DNA from: Bin87 sp965262485
GTDB lineage: Bacteria; Chloroflexota; Dehalococcoidia; Lucifugimonadales; UBA3495
Direction: 5' to 3'
NCBI GenBank assembly: GCA_965262485.1
Contig: OZ253540.1
Location: forward strand, 3,286,001 to 3,350,000
DNA length: 64,000 nt
Shown here: piece by piece, positions 24,263 through 34,405 of the stretch
Numbering within the stretch: the first letter of the stretch is position 1
Layout: every line of letters begins with the position of its first letter
Notes under the pieces: generated by a model
Seen by the model: only the letters and a program-made list of their open reading frames with translations
Databases searched by the model: none
What the model was told of the DNA's origin: nothing
Program-made: the position numbers and the translations under genes

Positions 24263-25774
24263 CTACCCATCCAGCCGTGCCTTTTCCTCTTCCAACCCCT
24301 CTTGCACCAGCCGCAACGCCAGCTCGGGCTGCGCCTGACCCCTGGTGAGCCGCATCACCTGACCCATCAGGAAGCGGGCCGCCGTGTCCTTGCCGCTGAT
24401 GTAGTCGGCCACGGCTTTGGGATTGGCGGCGATGGCCTCGGCGACGGCATCTTCGATGGCGCCGGTGTCGCTGATCTGACCCAAACCCTGCGCTTGTACG
24501 ATGTCCGCCGGATCGCCACCCGAGGCGTACATCTCATCCAGAACCGTCTTGGCCATAGAAGTCGAGAGCGTGTCATCGTCAATCAACGTCAACAGGTCGT
24601 TCAGCCGCTCCGGCGTGACCGGCGATGCGTCGATATCCTGGTGGTCCTGATTCAGCAAACGGGCCAGATCCCCCAGCATCCAGTTGGCAACTTCTTTGGC
24701 AACGGCGGGTCGGTCAACGGACGTCGCGTTCCTGAAGGCCACCGTGGATTCGAAATAGTCGGCCATCGCCCGGGACCCCACCAGCAACTCGGCGTCGTAC
24801 TCCGAGAGTCCCAGCTCGGACTGGAAACGGGATTTGCGTTGGGGCGCAAGCTCAGGCAGGGCGGCTTTCAGTTGCGCCACTCTCTCCGGGCCGATGCGCA
24901 GGGGAGGCAGGTCCGGTTCCGGGAAGTACCGGTAGTCGTGGGCATACTCCTTGCTGCGCTGGGAGACCGTAACCTCCCGCTCTTCGATCCAGCCGCGGGT
25001 TTCCTGCACCACCGCGTCGCCGTCAGCGATAACGCGCTTCTGACGCTCCACCTCGAACTCCAACGCCTGGTACACCGCGCGGAAGCTGTTCATGTTCTTG
25101 ACTTCGGTGCGAGTGCCAAACACCTCACTGCCGGCGGGTCGGATGCTCACGTTGGCATCGCACCGGAAGTTGCCGTCCTGCATGTTGCCGGTGGACACGC
25201 CCAGATACTGCACCAGAGAATGTATTGAGGTGAGGTACTGGCGCGCCTCTTCCGGCGAGCGCAGGTCCGGTTTGCTCACGATTTCCATTAGCGGCACGCC
25301 CGACCGGTTCACGTCCACCAGCGAGTAACCGTCGCCCCCGTCCTCGTTGGCGGCATGGGGAAAGTGCTGCAACTTGGCAACGTCCTCTTCCAGGTGTACC
25401 CGCTCCACGCCGATACTTCGCTGCCCCAGATCCAGCGCGGGGTCACCGGCAATATCGACGTAACCGTCCAGCGCCAGCGGAAAATCGTACTGGGATATCT
25501 GGTACCCCTTCATCAGGTCGGGGTAAGGATAGTTCTTGCGGTCAAACTTGGTAAATTCCGGGATACTGCAGTTCAGCGCCAGCCCGGTCAGCACCGTGTA
25601 CTCGACGGCGCTGCGATTGATCACCGGCAGGGCGCCGGGCAGCCCCAGGCAAACCGGGCAAGTGCGCGTGTTGGGTTCGGCAGCCTGATAATCCGCCGGG
25701 CACCCGCAGAACATCTTGCTGCGGGTTTTCAGCTGCACGTGCACCTCAAGCCCTATAACCGTTTCGTACTGCAT
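24263..25774 (-). CDS. gatB: Aspartyl/glutamyl-tRNA(Asn/Gln) amidotransferase subunit B
   Basis: 503 residues. N-terminal IGLEVHVQLKTRSKMFCGC and NTRTCPVCLGLPGALPVIN are the GatB signature with zinc-site cysteines. DRKNYPYPDLMKGYQISQ, GVERVHLEEDVAKL and DVNRSGVPLMEIVSKPDLR follow, and the YqeY-like tail domain (from about 370) ends in a basic helix. It converts mischarged Asp-tRNA(Asn) or Glu-tRNA(Gln) together with GatA and GatC, which are not in the window. The ATG at 25774 gives the standard MQYETVIGLEVH start; 25780 is the alternative. Confidence 0.95.
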   Translation of the reverse strand: MQYETVIGLEVHVQLKTRSKMFCGCPADYQAAEPNTRTCPVCLGLPGALPVINRSAVEYTVLTGLALNCSIPEFTKFDRKNYPYPDLMKGYQISQYDFPLALDGYVDIAGDPALDLGQRSIGVERVHLEEDVAKLQHFPHAANEDGGDGYSLVDVNRSGVPLMEIVSKPDLRSPEEARQYLTSIHSLVQYLGVSTGNMQDGNFRCDANVSIRPAGSEVFGTRTEVKNMNSFRAVYQALEFEVERQKRVIADGDAVVQETRGWIEEREVTVSQRSKEYAHDYRYFPEPDLPPLRIGPERVAQLKAALPELAPQRKSRFQSELGLSEYDAELLVGSRAMADYFESTVAFRNATSVDRPAVAKEVANWMLGDLARLLNQDHQDIDASPVTPERLNDLLTLIDDDTLSTSMAKTVLDEMYASGGDPADIVQAQGLGQISDTGAIEDAVAEAIAANPKAVADYISGKDTAARFLMGQVMRLTRGQAQPELALRLVQEGLEEEKARLDG

Positions 25775-25809
25775 CAGCATTCCGTGAAGCTAATAGACCT
25801 CCGCCACCC

Positions 25810-26577
25810 CTAACCCTCTTGTTCCGCTCGCAATCGACGCAGTTGCTCACGGAGTTCGGCGGCTTCGGCTTCAGCGGCGGTTCGGGCAGTTTCAGCGGCG
25901 GTTCGGGCGGTTTCAGAGGCTAGCAGGGCGGCTTGGGATTCCGCGTAATCGAGGAGGTACTCACCGGTTTCCGGGATGCGGAACCGCAGCCTGCCGCCAT
26001 CCCAGCACAGATCCAGACCTATCGCCGGACTATGGCCCCAAATCAGCCCGTCCGGTTCCTCGTTGATGGGGAGCCGTTCGTATTCGCCCGCTGCTAACCG
26101 TTCGCCTACCAACGGCTCACCGTAAAACTCGCTGTCGTCAGTGGCGTCGTAACGCCAGTATTCGCCAAACCCGATTTCGGCGTAAAGACGCCGCTTCTCT
26201 CCGGTGTCCCGCCCTGCCGTGCTTTCCGATGCGATTTCCAGCGCAAAGTCAGGCGGCTTGCCCATCTCCCACACCCGGTACGTGTTGCGATACATGAGGT
26301 GCGACATGTCCACGCCGAATGCCACGTAACAGTCCGGCGACACAGACCGCCGAGGCTCGCCCTGCCGGTAGTAGATGAAGGTATTGCCGCTAACCGCCGC
26401 GTCCGGCAGGTTGCCGAAATACGCTTCCAGAGTTGATACGGCGCGAACAAACGCGCGCTCATGGTCGAGTCCATCAGGCAAGGGCATACCGTCCGTTTCG
26501 GGGTAGAAAACCCCGTTCTCGTCGTAAAGGTGGGCCAGCCGTGGATCAACAGCCGCCAGCGGCGGTTTGGTAGTCAT
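25810..26577 (-). CDS. Uma2-family protein with C-terminal coiled coil
   Basis: 255 residues. The Uma2-type core has SVSPDCYVAFGVD (the PD position), GKPPDFALEIASESTAGRD and KRRLYAEIGFGEYW (Lys/Arg position). Unlike the tandem copies at 1978-3816, it ends in an Ala/Glu/Arg-rich helix with a duplicated heptad ETARTAA and ELREQLRRLRAEQ, a probable coiled coil for dimerisation. The ATG at 26577 is the first sensible start; the longer upstream frame runs into a repeat element. Monocistronic, function unknown. Confidence 0.8.
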   Translation of the reverse strand: MTTKPPLAAVDPRLAHLYDENGVFYPETDGMPLPDGLDHERAFVRAVSTLEAYFGNLPDAAVSGNTFIYYRQGEPRRSVSPDCYVAFGVDMSHLMYRNTYRVWEMGKPPDFALEIASESTAGRDTGEKRRLYAEIGFGEYWRYDATDDSEFYGEPLVGERLAAGEYERLPINEEPDGLIWGHSPAIGLDLCWDGGRLRFRIPETGEYLLDYAESQAALLASETARTAAETARTAAEAEAAELREQLRRLRAEQEG

Positions 26578-26632
26578 GGCAACCTCGCAGGGCATACCGA
26601 GTGTGGCGGACAGTATAGCAGGAGCTAGGTTC

Positions 26633-26778
26633 TGTTGACATTTCACGTCACCCCGTAAAAGAACGTCACCCCGTACTTGATACGGGGCCGGAATCCAGGC
26701 GCTTTGGAAAGCAACCATCGTTCACATTCACGGTACTCTGGATTCCCGCTTTCACGGGAATGACGGTATTTGTCAACA
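26633..26778. repeat. Family B repeat element (tandem pair, first)
   Basis: TGTTGACA...TGTCAACA ends, with inner CCCCGTACTTGATACGGGG and CCCGCTTTCACGGG hairpins. It is separated from the next copy by 12 bases. Confidence 0.75.
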
Positions 26779-26790
26779 CACCATAGGCCG

Positions 26791-26958
26791 TGTTGACATT
26801 TGAGATATAAGGCGATTTCGCTAACCCCAGCTCGTCATTCCCGCGAAAGCGGGAATCCAGTGGCCGAAGTCGTTAATCACGGTTCTGATTCTTTCATCAT
26901 ACCCTCTCTGGACTCCTGCTTTCGCAGGAGTGACGGGCTGGTTTGCTAATTGTCAACA
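26791..26958. repeat. Family B repeat element (tandem pair, second)
   Basis: TGTTGACA...TTGTCAACA ends, CCCGCGAAAGCGGG and CTCCTGCTTTCGCAGGAG hairpins. With its neighbour it fills the gene-free stretch 26578-27026. Confidence 0.8.
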
Positions 26959-27026
26959 GGCTCTAATCAACCTGCGGATAAGGCCAAATTTCCAACAGGA
27001 TAGCAAGGAGAAGAACAGGCTATTGC

Positions 27027-27746
27027 CTACGGATGTTCAGCAACAATTTCGGCAAGGATGCGCGGCAATCCGCCGGCGCCGGTTACGTAGCTCCGGGGAC
27101 TCTGCGTTCTCGTGCTGGCTCGCAACGCATCCAGTCTCGACTGGTTGTAGAATGGTCCGTCAACCAGGATGAAGAGCGCTGAATCATTGGTAGTCCGTTG
27201 TTGAAAATTCTGCAATAATTGCTGCACCTCGATGAACTGGCTGTCTTGATTTCCTCCTTCTTCCTTCGTGTACTTCTGTGCCGCATAGCATGTGACCCGG
27301 CCGGTGCGCCATTCGAAATCAATTGACTTCGAGGGTTTATCCGCAGACCGCGGTCGTCGGTTCAGTAATTCCTCCAGTCTGGCGCCGGTTATGACGAACC
27401 CTGAGCGGTCAACGTATTTTGCTCGGGGGCCCGTAGAGGGCAGACGTTCGAAATGTTCTACATAAACCAACCCCGCAACATATTCGGCGGCGGTACCTTC
27501 ATGTACATTCTGCCGCCTTGCTTCCCGTGCCAGGACAGCAGCAAGAGGACCAGCCGGATCGGCTTCAAGCGCTTCCCAAAACCGATCTGCTGGTAGCCCA
27601 AACTGGGTCGCGAAATGGGCGATCCTCGTTTGCAATCGTTGGGAACGGCCTACTATTTCGCCCGCCATAGATTGCAGGTTGTCTATGTTTTGCTGGCGTT
27701 CAATAGCCTCGAAATCAGGGGGCGCAGGGTCCTCTGTATTAGCCAT
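27027..27746 (-). CDS. Type II restriction endonuclease (R-M system 3)
   Basis: 239 residues with no family I can name with certainty. The C-terminal half contains SIDFEWRTGRVTCYAAQKYTKEEGGNQDSQ (given here only as a landmark; residues about 143-172), with Asp/Glu positions before a strand and Lys residues that could form a nuclease core, and a closing ALFILVDGPFYNQSRLDAL. The N-terminal 100 residues are helical. It follows the DPPF methylase by one base (TGA-C-ATG), so the two are co-translated and this is almost certainly the nuclease partner. Confidence 0.6.
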   Translation of the reverse strand: MANTEDPAPPDFEAIERQQNIDNLQSMAGEIVGRSQRLQTRIAHFATQFGLPADRFWEALEADPAGPLAAVLAREARRQNVHEGTAAEYVAGLVYVEHFERLPSTGPRAKYVDRSGFVITGARLEELLNRRPRSADKPSKSIDFEWRTGRVTCYAAQKYTKEEGGNQDSQFIEVQQLLQNFQQRTTNDSALFILVDGPFYNQSRLDALRASTRTQSPRSYVTGAGGLPRILAEIVAEHP

Positions 27747-27747
27747 G

Positions 27748-28779
27748 TCAATCTGCGCCAGAATAGTTTAAGCCGGCACTAATTTGCCGGAGGTCATTCC
27801 ATTTGACCATTGCCTCTGCCAGTCTTTTCTCCACAACACGTTGCGCCGCCTCGGAATCATCCATGCCTATGAACCGACGACCCAACCGCGCGGCCTGCAC
27901 CAGCGTCGCCCCACTGCCCGCATAGCAATCCAGCACCGTGTCACCGGGCTGTGATGACGTGAGGATGATGCGCTCCAGCATCCGGGCATTTTTTTGGGTG
28001 GGATATGCCGGCCGCTGTGGGTCTTTGTAGCACCAGACATCCTGCGGCAACTTACCTGCTGCATCGTCGGCATAGTTGATTTTCCGCGGATTGCCGGTCG
28101 AACTCCACGCAATCAACCCTTCTTCGTCCAGTTCTTCCAACTTTTCGGGCGGGTAGCGCCAATGCCGGCCGGCCGGCGGAAGCGTGCCGCGCCAGGGTTC
28201 GCCGGTGGCGCCATTCATCGTAGTGCCCGGCGCATGCACCGGCGTGGTCGCGTACCGCCGGCCCGCATCATCGGTGAGCGGGTACAGGCTGGCTATTTCG
28301 CTGTCGGTCATGGGAACCCGCTGTGGGTGCCAGGTGATTTGCCGTGGAGAAATCGAATAGAAAAGTATGGTGTCCTTGATGTTGCCGTAGGAGTACCGCG
28401 CAAAGTTCTTGGGGTTGCATTTGATGCGCGTAATACTGTTGCGAAAATTCTCCGGGCCAAACACCTGGTCCATCAGCAATCGCACATGGTGTTCCATGTT
28501 TACATCGATATGAACATACACCGACCCGGCAGGATTCATCACGAAACTGATGGCCTGCAACCGCGCTTTCAGTTCATCGAGATATTTGGCTCCCACGGTG
28601 GTATCGGAGTAAGCCAACTGACCGGAGCGACTGACGGAGTTGGCCCGGTCAGTGTCAATCAGAAAGTCGTTATTGGTGGCGAACGGCGGGTCGATGTACA
28701 CCAAATCGACCTTGATGCCCAGCTCGGCAACACGTCTCAACCCATCCAGATTGTCGCCAGGATGGAACAAATTCTGCAT
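27748..28779 (-). CDS. Site-specific adenine DNA methylase (R-M system 3)
   Basis: 343 residues, beta-class order: motif IV VYIDPPFATNNDF near residue 29, then the target-recognition middle, then motif I DTVLDCYAGSGATLVQAARLGRRFIGMD near residue 285. The middle carries YPTQKNARMLERI just before motif I, the usual PTQKP-like block, and NSITRIKCNPKNF. It transfers a methyl group from SAM to adenine N6 in a specific but unknown site. It is coupled to the nuclease gene downstream with only one base between them. Confidence 0.85.
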   Translation of the reverse strand: MQNLFHPGDNLDGLRRVAELGIKVDLVYIDPPFATNNDFLIDTDRANSVSRSGQLAYSDTTVGAKYLDELKARLQAISFVMNPAGSVYVHIDVNMEHHVRLLMDQVFGPENFRNSITRIKCNPKNFARYSYGNIKDTILFYSISPRQITWHPQRVPMTDSEIASLYPLTDDAGRRYATTPVHAPGTTMNGATGEPWRGTLPPAGRHWRYPPEKLEELDEEGLIAWSSTGNPRKINYADDAAGKLPQDVWCYKDPQRPAYPTQKNARMLERIILTSSQPGDTVLDCYAGSGATLVQAARLGRRFIGMDDSEAAQRVVEKRLAEAMVKWNDLRQISAGLNYSGAD

Positions 28780-28926
28780 TTGCCGCCCCTTTTTCGGTAA
28801 ACCACAATATCGCCAAACTACCGTCGTGGCACTGCGCTTGCCGGGTAACCACCAGACGTTTTACCACGCCCCGCCGGGCCGGGTAAACCAGCCAGTGTCA
28901 TCAGACTTGCCAACTCAAACATGGCT

Positions 28927-28950
28927 GGGCGGAGGATTTATCCCCCGCCC
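28927..28950 (-). terminator. Hairpin after acsA
   Basis: On the minus strand GGGCGGGGGA-TAAA-TCCTCCGCCC, 10-bp stem with one G-T pair, eight bases after the acsA stop. The following bases are not a clear T-run. The rest of 28780-28926 shows no gene. Confidence 0.45.
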
Positions 28951-28958
28951 AATCGTGG

Positions 28959-30914
28959 CTACTCCTCGTCACCGTACTGCTCTTTCAGCATCTCTACCAC
29001 CGCCGGGTCGGCCAGAGTGGTGGTGTCGCCCAGGGCCCGACCCTCGGCAACGTCTCGCAGCAGGCGGCGCATGATCTTGCCGCTGCGGGTTTTGGGCAGC
29101 TCAGCGGCGAAGTAGATGTCGTCGGGCCGGGCCATGGAGCCAATCTTGCCCGCCACGTGCTGCTTCAACTCGGCGATCACGTCGTCGGAGGGGGTCACCT
29201 GGTCTTTCAGCGTCACGAACGCAACGATGGCCTGGCCCTTCACCTCGTGGCTGCGCCCGATGCAGGCCGCCTCAGCGACCTTCAAATTGTCCACCAGCGC
29301 CGACTCCACCTCCATCGTGCTGATCCGGTGCGCCGACACGTTGATCACGTCGTCCACCCGACCCAGCAGCCAGAAGTAGGATTCCTCGTCCAGCTTGGCT
29401 CCGTCACTGGTGAAGTAGATTCCCTCGTAATTCGACCAGTACTGCTCCTTGAACCGTTCCGGGTCACCGTAGATGCCGCGCAACATGCTCGGCCACGGTT
29501 GCCGGATCACCAGATAGCCGCCACCGCCAGGCCCAACCTCGTTGCCCTGCTCATCGAGGATAGCGGCATCTATGCCGGGAAACGGCTGCGTCGCTGATCC
29601 GGGTTTCAGCGTGGTGATGCCGGGCAGAGGCGTAATCAGCACCGAGCCGGTTTCGGTCTGCCACCATGTATCCACCACGGGACACCGGCCGCCGCCGATG
29701 TGCTGCCAGTACCACACCCATGCCTCCGGGTTGATGGGTTCGCCCACCGAGCCCAGCAGCCGTAGCGACGACATATCGTGACGCTCCGGATACTCCTCGC
29801 CCCAGCGCATGAAGGTGCGGATGGCCGTGGGAGCCGTGTAGCAAATTGTGCAGCCGTATTTCTCGACGATGGCCCAGAACCGGTCCCGGTCGGGATAGTC
29901 GGGCGAGCCCTCATACATCACCGTTGTTGCGCCGTTGGCCAGCGGGCCGTAAATGATATAGCTGTGTCCGGTAACCCAGCCGATGTCGGCGGTGCACCAG
30001 TACACGTCATCTTCCTTCAGATCGAAAATCCACTTGGTCGTGGCATACGTCCCGGTCATGTAGCCGCCGGTGGTGTGGACAATCCCCTTGGGTTTGCCCG
30101 TGGTGCCGCTGGTGTAGAGCATGAAAAGCATATCTTCGCTGTCCATCGGCTCCGGGTCGCAGGTCAGCGGCTGGTCGGCCACCAGATCGTGCCACCACAC
30201 ATCCCGACCCTCTTTCATCTGGTCGTCGGCATGCCCGGTGCGGCGCACCACGACGACATGCTCCACCGGAGTTTCGCCTTCCACCGACGCATCGGCGTTG
30301 GTCTTGAGCGGAATGACGTTGCCCCGTCGCCAGCCGCCGTCGGCGGTAATCATCACCCTGGACTGAGAATCTTCGAGGCGGTCCCGCAGCGACTCAGCGC
30401 TGAATCCACCGAACACGATGCTGTGGGGCGCGCCGATGCGAGCGCAGGCCAGCATCGCTATCGCCAGTTCGGGCACCATTGGCAGGTAGAGGGTTACGCG
30501 ATCGCCCTTCTGCACGCCCAAACTCTTCAGTCCGTTGGCGAACTTGCAGACTTCCCGGTACAGGTCGCGGTAGGTGTACACCTGCCAGTCGCCCGGCTCG
30601 CCTTCCCAGATGATGGCCGCCTTGTTCTTGCGCGGCCCGTTCAGGTGCCGGTCGATGCAGTTGTATGATGCGTTGAGCTGTCCGCCCACAAACCACTTGG
30701 CGAAGGGCGCATCCGACCAGTCCAGTATCGTTTCCCAGGGTTTGAACCAGTCCAGCTCGCCGGCCCACCGCGCCCAGAAAGCCTGGGGGTCGCGACGCGC
30801 TTCTTCGTACACGCCGGGGTCGCTGATGTTGGCCTGGGCAACGAATTCGGCTGGCGGCGGATAGGTGCGGTCTTCCTGCAGCAGGGCCTCAAAAGCGCCG
30901 GTATTCTGAGTCAT
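28959..30914 (-). CDS. acsA: Acetyl-CoA synthetase
   Basis: 651 residues, the usual length. AMP-forming signature LYTSGTTGKPKGIVHTTGGY near residue 265, the ACS-specific WQTETGS region (here DTWWQTETGSVL), YFTSDGAKLDEE with the adenosine-contacting Asp, and the acetylatable-Lys block PKTRSGKIMRRLLRD near the C-terminus. N-terminal ACS_N domain FWARWAGELDWFKPW. It makes acetyl-CoA from acetate, ATP and CoA in the cytosol. GGAGG precedes the ATG. It stands alone between R-M system 3 and a Uma2 pair. Confidence 0.95.
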   Translation of the reverse strand: MTQNTGAFEALLQEDRTYPPPAEFVAQANISDPGVYEEARRDPQAFWARWAGELDWFKPWETILDWSDAPFAKWFVGGQLNASYNCIDRHLNGPRKNKAAIIWEGEPGDWQVYTYRDLYREVCKFANGLKSLGVQKGDRVTLYLPMVPELAIAMLACARIGAPHSIVFGGFSAESLRDRLEDSQSRVMITADGGWRRGNVIPLKTNADASVEGETPVEHVVVVRRTGHADDQMKEGRDVWWHDLVADQPLTCDPEPMDSEDMLFMLYTSGTTGKPKGIVHTTGGYMTGTYATTKWIFDLKEDDVYWCTADIGWVTGHSYIIYGPLANGATTVMYEGSPDYPDRDRFWAIVEKYGCTICYTAPTAIRTFMRWGEEYPERHDMSSLRLLGSVGEPINPEAWVWYWQHIGGGRCPVVDTWWQTETGSVLITPLPGITTLKPGSATQPFPGIDAAILDEQGNEVGPGGGGYLVIRQPWPSMLRGIYGDPERFKEQYWSNYEGIYFTSDGAKLDEESYFWLLGRVDDVINVSAHRISTMEVESALVDNLKVAEAACIGRSHEVKGQAIVAFVTLKDQVTPSDDVIAELKQHVAGKIGSMARPDDIYFAAELPKTRSGKIMRRLLRDVAEGRALGDTTTLADPAVVEMLKEQYGDEE

Positions 30915-31167
30915 AATAAAGAACCTCCGGGCAGCAAAATATCAGGGTTTGATAGCGCAGATATTAGCACATCCCGCCCACCGCCGGCCCGGCTCGCTAC
31001 TCCGCTTCCTCAAAGTATTGCTATGGATGTTGCCGGCAAAGAGCAGTGCGGGCAATGCCAGCATGGTAAAATCCGCTTATCGTCAGCCCCTTGCGGAGGC
31101 GCAAGAATATCCGGCAGAAGCAATCGCCGCATACGAGCGGATGCACGGCGAATCGGGAGAGGTTGCA

Positions 31168-31860
31168 ATGACAACATCGATAACGACATCCCCACTGCCG
31201 CCGGCGCGGCCATTCAGCCCAAAGGAGTGTGCGGCTATGGTGTCGGCCGGCATCATCGCCGCAGGAGAACCGGCCGCCGTACTGGCTGGCACCCGTCGTT
31301 TCACTGTGGAAGAGTACCTGGCTATGGAAGTGGCCGGCATCCTGCACGAAGACGACCGCATTGAATTGATTGACGGAGTGATAATCGTTATGCCACCCAT
31401 CGGCGACCCTCACGAGGTTAGCACTGACTGGCTGACCAGGCTGCTCGTTCCGCCCCTGATCGACCGGGCAATAGTGCGGGTGCAGGGGGCAATCCGCCTG
31501 AACAACCGCAGCGCTCCCCAACCCGACATTGCCCTGTTGCGGGAGCGCCCTTTGAGCGAGGTAGGGCCCTACTTCCCACCGGATGTGTACCTGGTCATCG
31601 AGGTTGCCGACAGTTCGCTGTCCTACGACCGCGGCGCGAAACTGGCGCGGTACGCCGCCGCTGGCGTCCCAGAGGTGTGGGTTGTGAACCTGCGCGCGCG
31701 CGAGGTGACGGCCTACGCTGCCCTGTCCGGCTCCGAGTACACGACTGTCCGCACTTACCGGACCGGCGACAGCGTCAGCCCGCAAGCCTTCCCCGATGTA
31801 ACCCTGGCGGTGGACGACTTTATCCCACCCGCTGCCGGGCCACCTGGGGAGACGCCCTAA
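31168..31860 (+). CDS. Uma2-family protein (pair member 1)
   Basis: 230 residues. RRFTVEEYLAMEVAGILHEDDRIELIDGVIIVM is the N-terminal Uma2 block (positions about 46-77); the nuclease-like motifs are APQPDIALLRE and DVYLVIEVADSSLSYDRGAKLARYAAAGVPEVW (positions about 113-176). The ATG at 31168 has GGGAGAGG upstream. The next gene at 31934 is a close paralogue, separated by 73 bases. The stretch 30915-31167 shows no convincing gene. Confidence 0.82.
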   Translation: MTTSITTSPLPPARPFSPKECAAMVSAGIIAAGEPAAVLAGTRRFTVEEYLAMEVAGILHEDDRIELIDGVIIVMPPIGDPHEVSTDWLTRLLVPPLIDRAIVRVQGAIRLNNRSAPQPDIALLRERPLSEVGPYFPPDVYLVIEVADSSLSYDRGAKLARYAAAGVPEVWVVNLRAREVTAYAALSGSEYTTVRTYRTGDSVSPQAFPDVTLAVDDFIPPAAGPPGETP

Positions 31861-31933
31861 CCTCTAATATGGCCACACCGGAAAAGAAATCGCCGCCGAC
31901 CGGCGGGCGCGCAGCAGATTAGGAGAAGGCGCA

Positions 31934-32626
31934 ATGACTACAACAACGACCACGATGCCGCCGGCACGCCCATTCAGCCCTGAAGAGTGCGCGGCTATGG
32001 TCTCGTCCGGCATCATCGCCACCGCCGAGCAGGCCGACGTGCTGGCTGGCCGCCGTCGCTTCACGGTGGACGAGTACCTGGCAATGGAAGTAGCCGGCAT
32101 CCTCCACGAGGACGACCGTGTTGAACTTATGGACGGAGTGATAATCATTATGCCACCGATTGGCCTCCGCCACGTGGGTGGCACTGACTGGATGAATACG
32201 CTGCTCGTTCCACCGCTGATAGGGCGGGCGACGGTGCGGGGGGGCGGCCCCATCTACCTGAACGACCGCAGCGCGCCGCAGCCGGACTTTGCCTTGGTAC
32301 GGTGGAATCCCCCCGGTTCCGGTGTGACCGGGCGGACGATGCCGGAGGACGTGTACCTGGTTATCGAATTCGCCGACAGTTCACTGGCGTATGACCAGGG
32401 CGCGAAACTGGCGCGGTATGCTGCCGCCGGCATCCCGGAAGTATGGGTCGCGAACCTGCGGACGCGGGAGGTCACGGCGTATGCCGACGCGGCGGGTTCG
32501 GCATACGCCAGCGTCCGTACTTACCGGGCCGGCGACAGCCTCAGCCCGCAAGCATTCCCCGATGTAACCCTGGCGGTGGACGACTTTATGCCACCGGCCA
32601 CCGGGCAGTGTGGAGAGACACCCTGA
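31934..32626 (+). CDS. Uma2-family protein (pair member 2)
   Basis: 230 residues, a tandem paralogue of the preceding gene. It begins with an unusual run of threonines (MTTTTTTMPP). It keeps RRFTVDEYLAMEVAGILHEDDR, APQPDFALVR, VYLVIEFADSSLAYDQGAKLARY and PEVWVANLR. TAGGAGAAGG supplies the ribosome-binding site. It converges with the broken methylase-HNH gene that ends at 32654. Role unknown. Confidence 0.82.
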   Translation: MTTTTTTMPPARPFSPEECAAMVSSGIIATAEQADVLAGRRRFTVDEYLAMEVAGILHEDDRVELMDGVIIIMPPIGLRHVGGTDWMNTLLVPPLIGRATVRGGGPIYLNDRSAPQPDFALVRWNPPGSGVTGRTMPEDVYLVIEFADSSLAYDQGAKLARYAAAGIPEVWVANLRTREVTAYADAAGSAYASVRTYRAGDSLSPQAFPDVTLAVDDFMPPATGQCGETP

Positions 32627-33514
32627 TCACCAAAGGCATACCGTCCGTATTCGTTATCTGATGACATTGTGGAGCGTCGTTGTGTCTTTGAGGAGGCGTT
32701 CCCCTTCGCGAACGCGGACGAGCCTGGTCCGCCCGCGCATTGCCTCGAAGTGGCGGTTGAGACGCTCCTGAATCTGGGTTAGCCGTCTGAGGCTCGGTGC
32801 AGTGCCCGGCCAGAATTGGCGATTGATAGCCGGCGAGTTATTGGCATTGCGGAGTAGGGCCAGGTTCATATCGTCGGACTTGTCGCCGTTGCAGGGTGGG
32901 CACAACGGGGCGCTATTGATGATTTCGTCACTACCGCCGGCACTACTGGGGTTGACGTGGTCAAGGTGGAAGTACCTGCGGTCTTGACGCAGTTCGCCAA
33001 CTTGATTGCGAACATGGTAGCCACAGCCCCAGCATTGCCACCCGGTGGCAGCGAGCAGTAGCTCAAGCATAAGCGGTTCGGGCAGTAGCAGAGCGTCTCT
33101 GGTCTCAATGGGCTCCGGGGGTTTGTAGTCGGGCATAATCAGCGTGGCGCGGTCGAATTGCAGGGGGTATTGCGGACCAAGCGCTCGGCAATTTACCGGT
33201 GTCTTATCTTGGAGGCGCGGCGTGGTTCCGGGCAGTACGAGTTCGTAGCCTTTCTTGGGAAACTGGCGTTGGGTCATTGTCCAACCGCGAACGTTCACGT
33301 CGCAGGTAATCCAGCGGATGCCTCTGTTTTGCGCAACGATAATGCTGGTGGCACAGCCACCAAAGAAGTCACCGATAATGGCACCGGGCTGGATGTCGGC
33401 GATGTAGAGCAGACGTTCCAACAGGGCGATAGGTTTCTGCGTCGGGTAACCGGTCTTTTCACCGTCCGGGCCAGCATTGGTTAGTAGTCTGATGTCGGAG
33501 ATGAGCGTACTAAG

Positions 33515-33570
33515 AGCCTATCCTAATAACAGGTAACACCCGCATGGAAAGGGGGTTATTAGGATAGGCT
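33515..33570. mobile_element. 56-bp inverted-repeat element, copy 1
   Basis: AGCCTATCCTAATAAC...GTTATTAGGATAGGCT with perfect arms and a centre containing GGTAACACCCGCATGG. Both flanks are CTAAG (33510-33514 and 33571-33575), a perfect target duplication. C-TNA-G targets and GAGCC ends recall IS5-superfamily elements; too short to code. Confidence 0.8.
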
Positions 33571-34349
33571 CTAAGACGAAGGCCGATGCTATTTTTAGCG
33601 TAAGCGCGGCGTTGCAAGCGTCGCTTGTCAGGGTCATCGTCATCGAGAATGACGATATTTCCTTTCCGATATTCCTCTTCCATGCGAGCTTTGGACAACC
33701 GCCACCCGCTTGGGTTCAGGTTGGTAAAGCCGCGCCATTCGTAACACAGGTTTGGCCTTGGTGCCATGGATGGCGCTCTGTAGATGCTCTTTGTGTCATC
33801 AAGGTACCGGTCGCCATTTTCATCGGTCAGCGGGAAATGCTTTTTGGCTTCATCCCCGGTTCTGGGACGGTAAGTATTTGGTTTACCAGCACTTTCGCGA
33901 CGGTAGAGGAAGATGGTGTCGGTCAGTACGCCTAGCTTGTCGGGGGGGTGTTGACTACCTGACGGGTTTTCTTTACGTCGCCACGTGATTTCGTTGACGA
34001 ATCCCTCCCTGCCCCAAATGCTGTCGAGCATGGGTCTAATATAGCCGTTGGCAGTGCTGTCGCAATGGTAGCTGAACCATGCCGTTGGCTTGCTGACGCG
34101 GTGAATATGCCAGCAGCGTATGGCCATCCAGGCTATGTAAGCACCAATCTGATTGCCGGCGTTCTCTTTGGCGCATTTCACTACCAGCGCCGTGTTGGGC
34201 GCGTGCTCGTCCAGAGTCTTGAGCCAGTCTCCGTGGACGTGTTCCCGCCAGGTCCACAAGTCACGGAAGTTGGTGGTGTCCGTATCTTGCGGCCAAGTGA
34301 CACCGTAATGGTCGGCATCGGCTTTGGTATTGATGCCCCACTGGCTTAG

Positions 34350-34405
34350 AGCCTATCCTAATAACGGGTAACACCCGCACGAAAAATGGGTTATTAGGAT
34401 AGGCT
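34350..34405. mobile_element. 56-bp inverted-repeat element, copy 2
   Basis: Same length, arms and centre as copy 1 apart from a few loop bases. Flanks are CTTAG (34345-34349) and CTAAG (34406-34410), i.e. the CTNAG target with a different middle base on each side. Confidence 0.8.

Noticed and set aside
30949..31167. Upstream extension of the Uma2 gene at 31168
   Set aside because: No ribosome-binding site at 30949 and the added residues do not resemble Uma2 proteins; the start at 31168 has GGGAGAGG and aligns with the paralogue.
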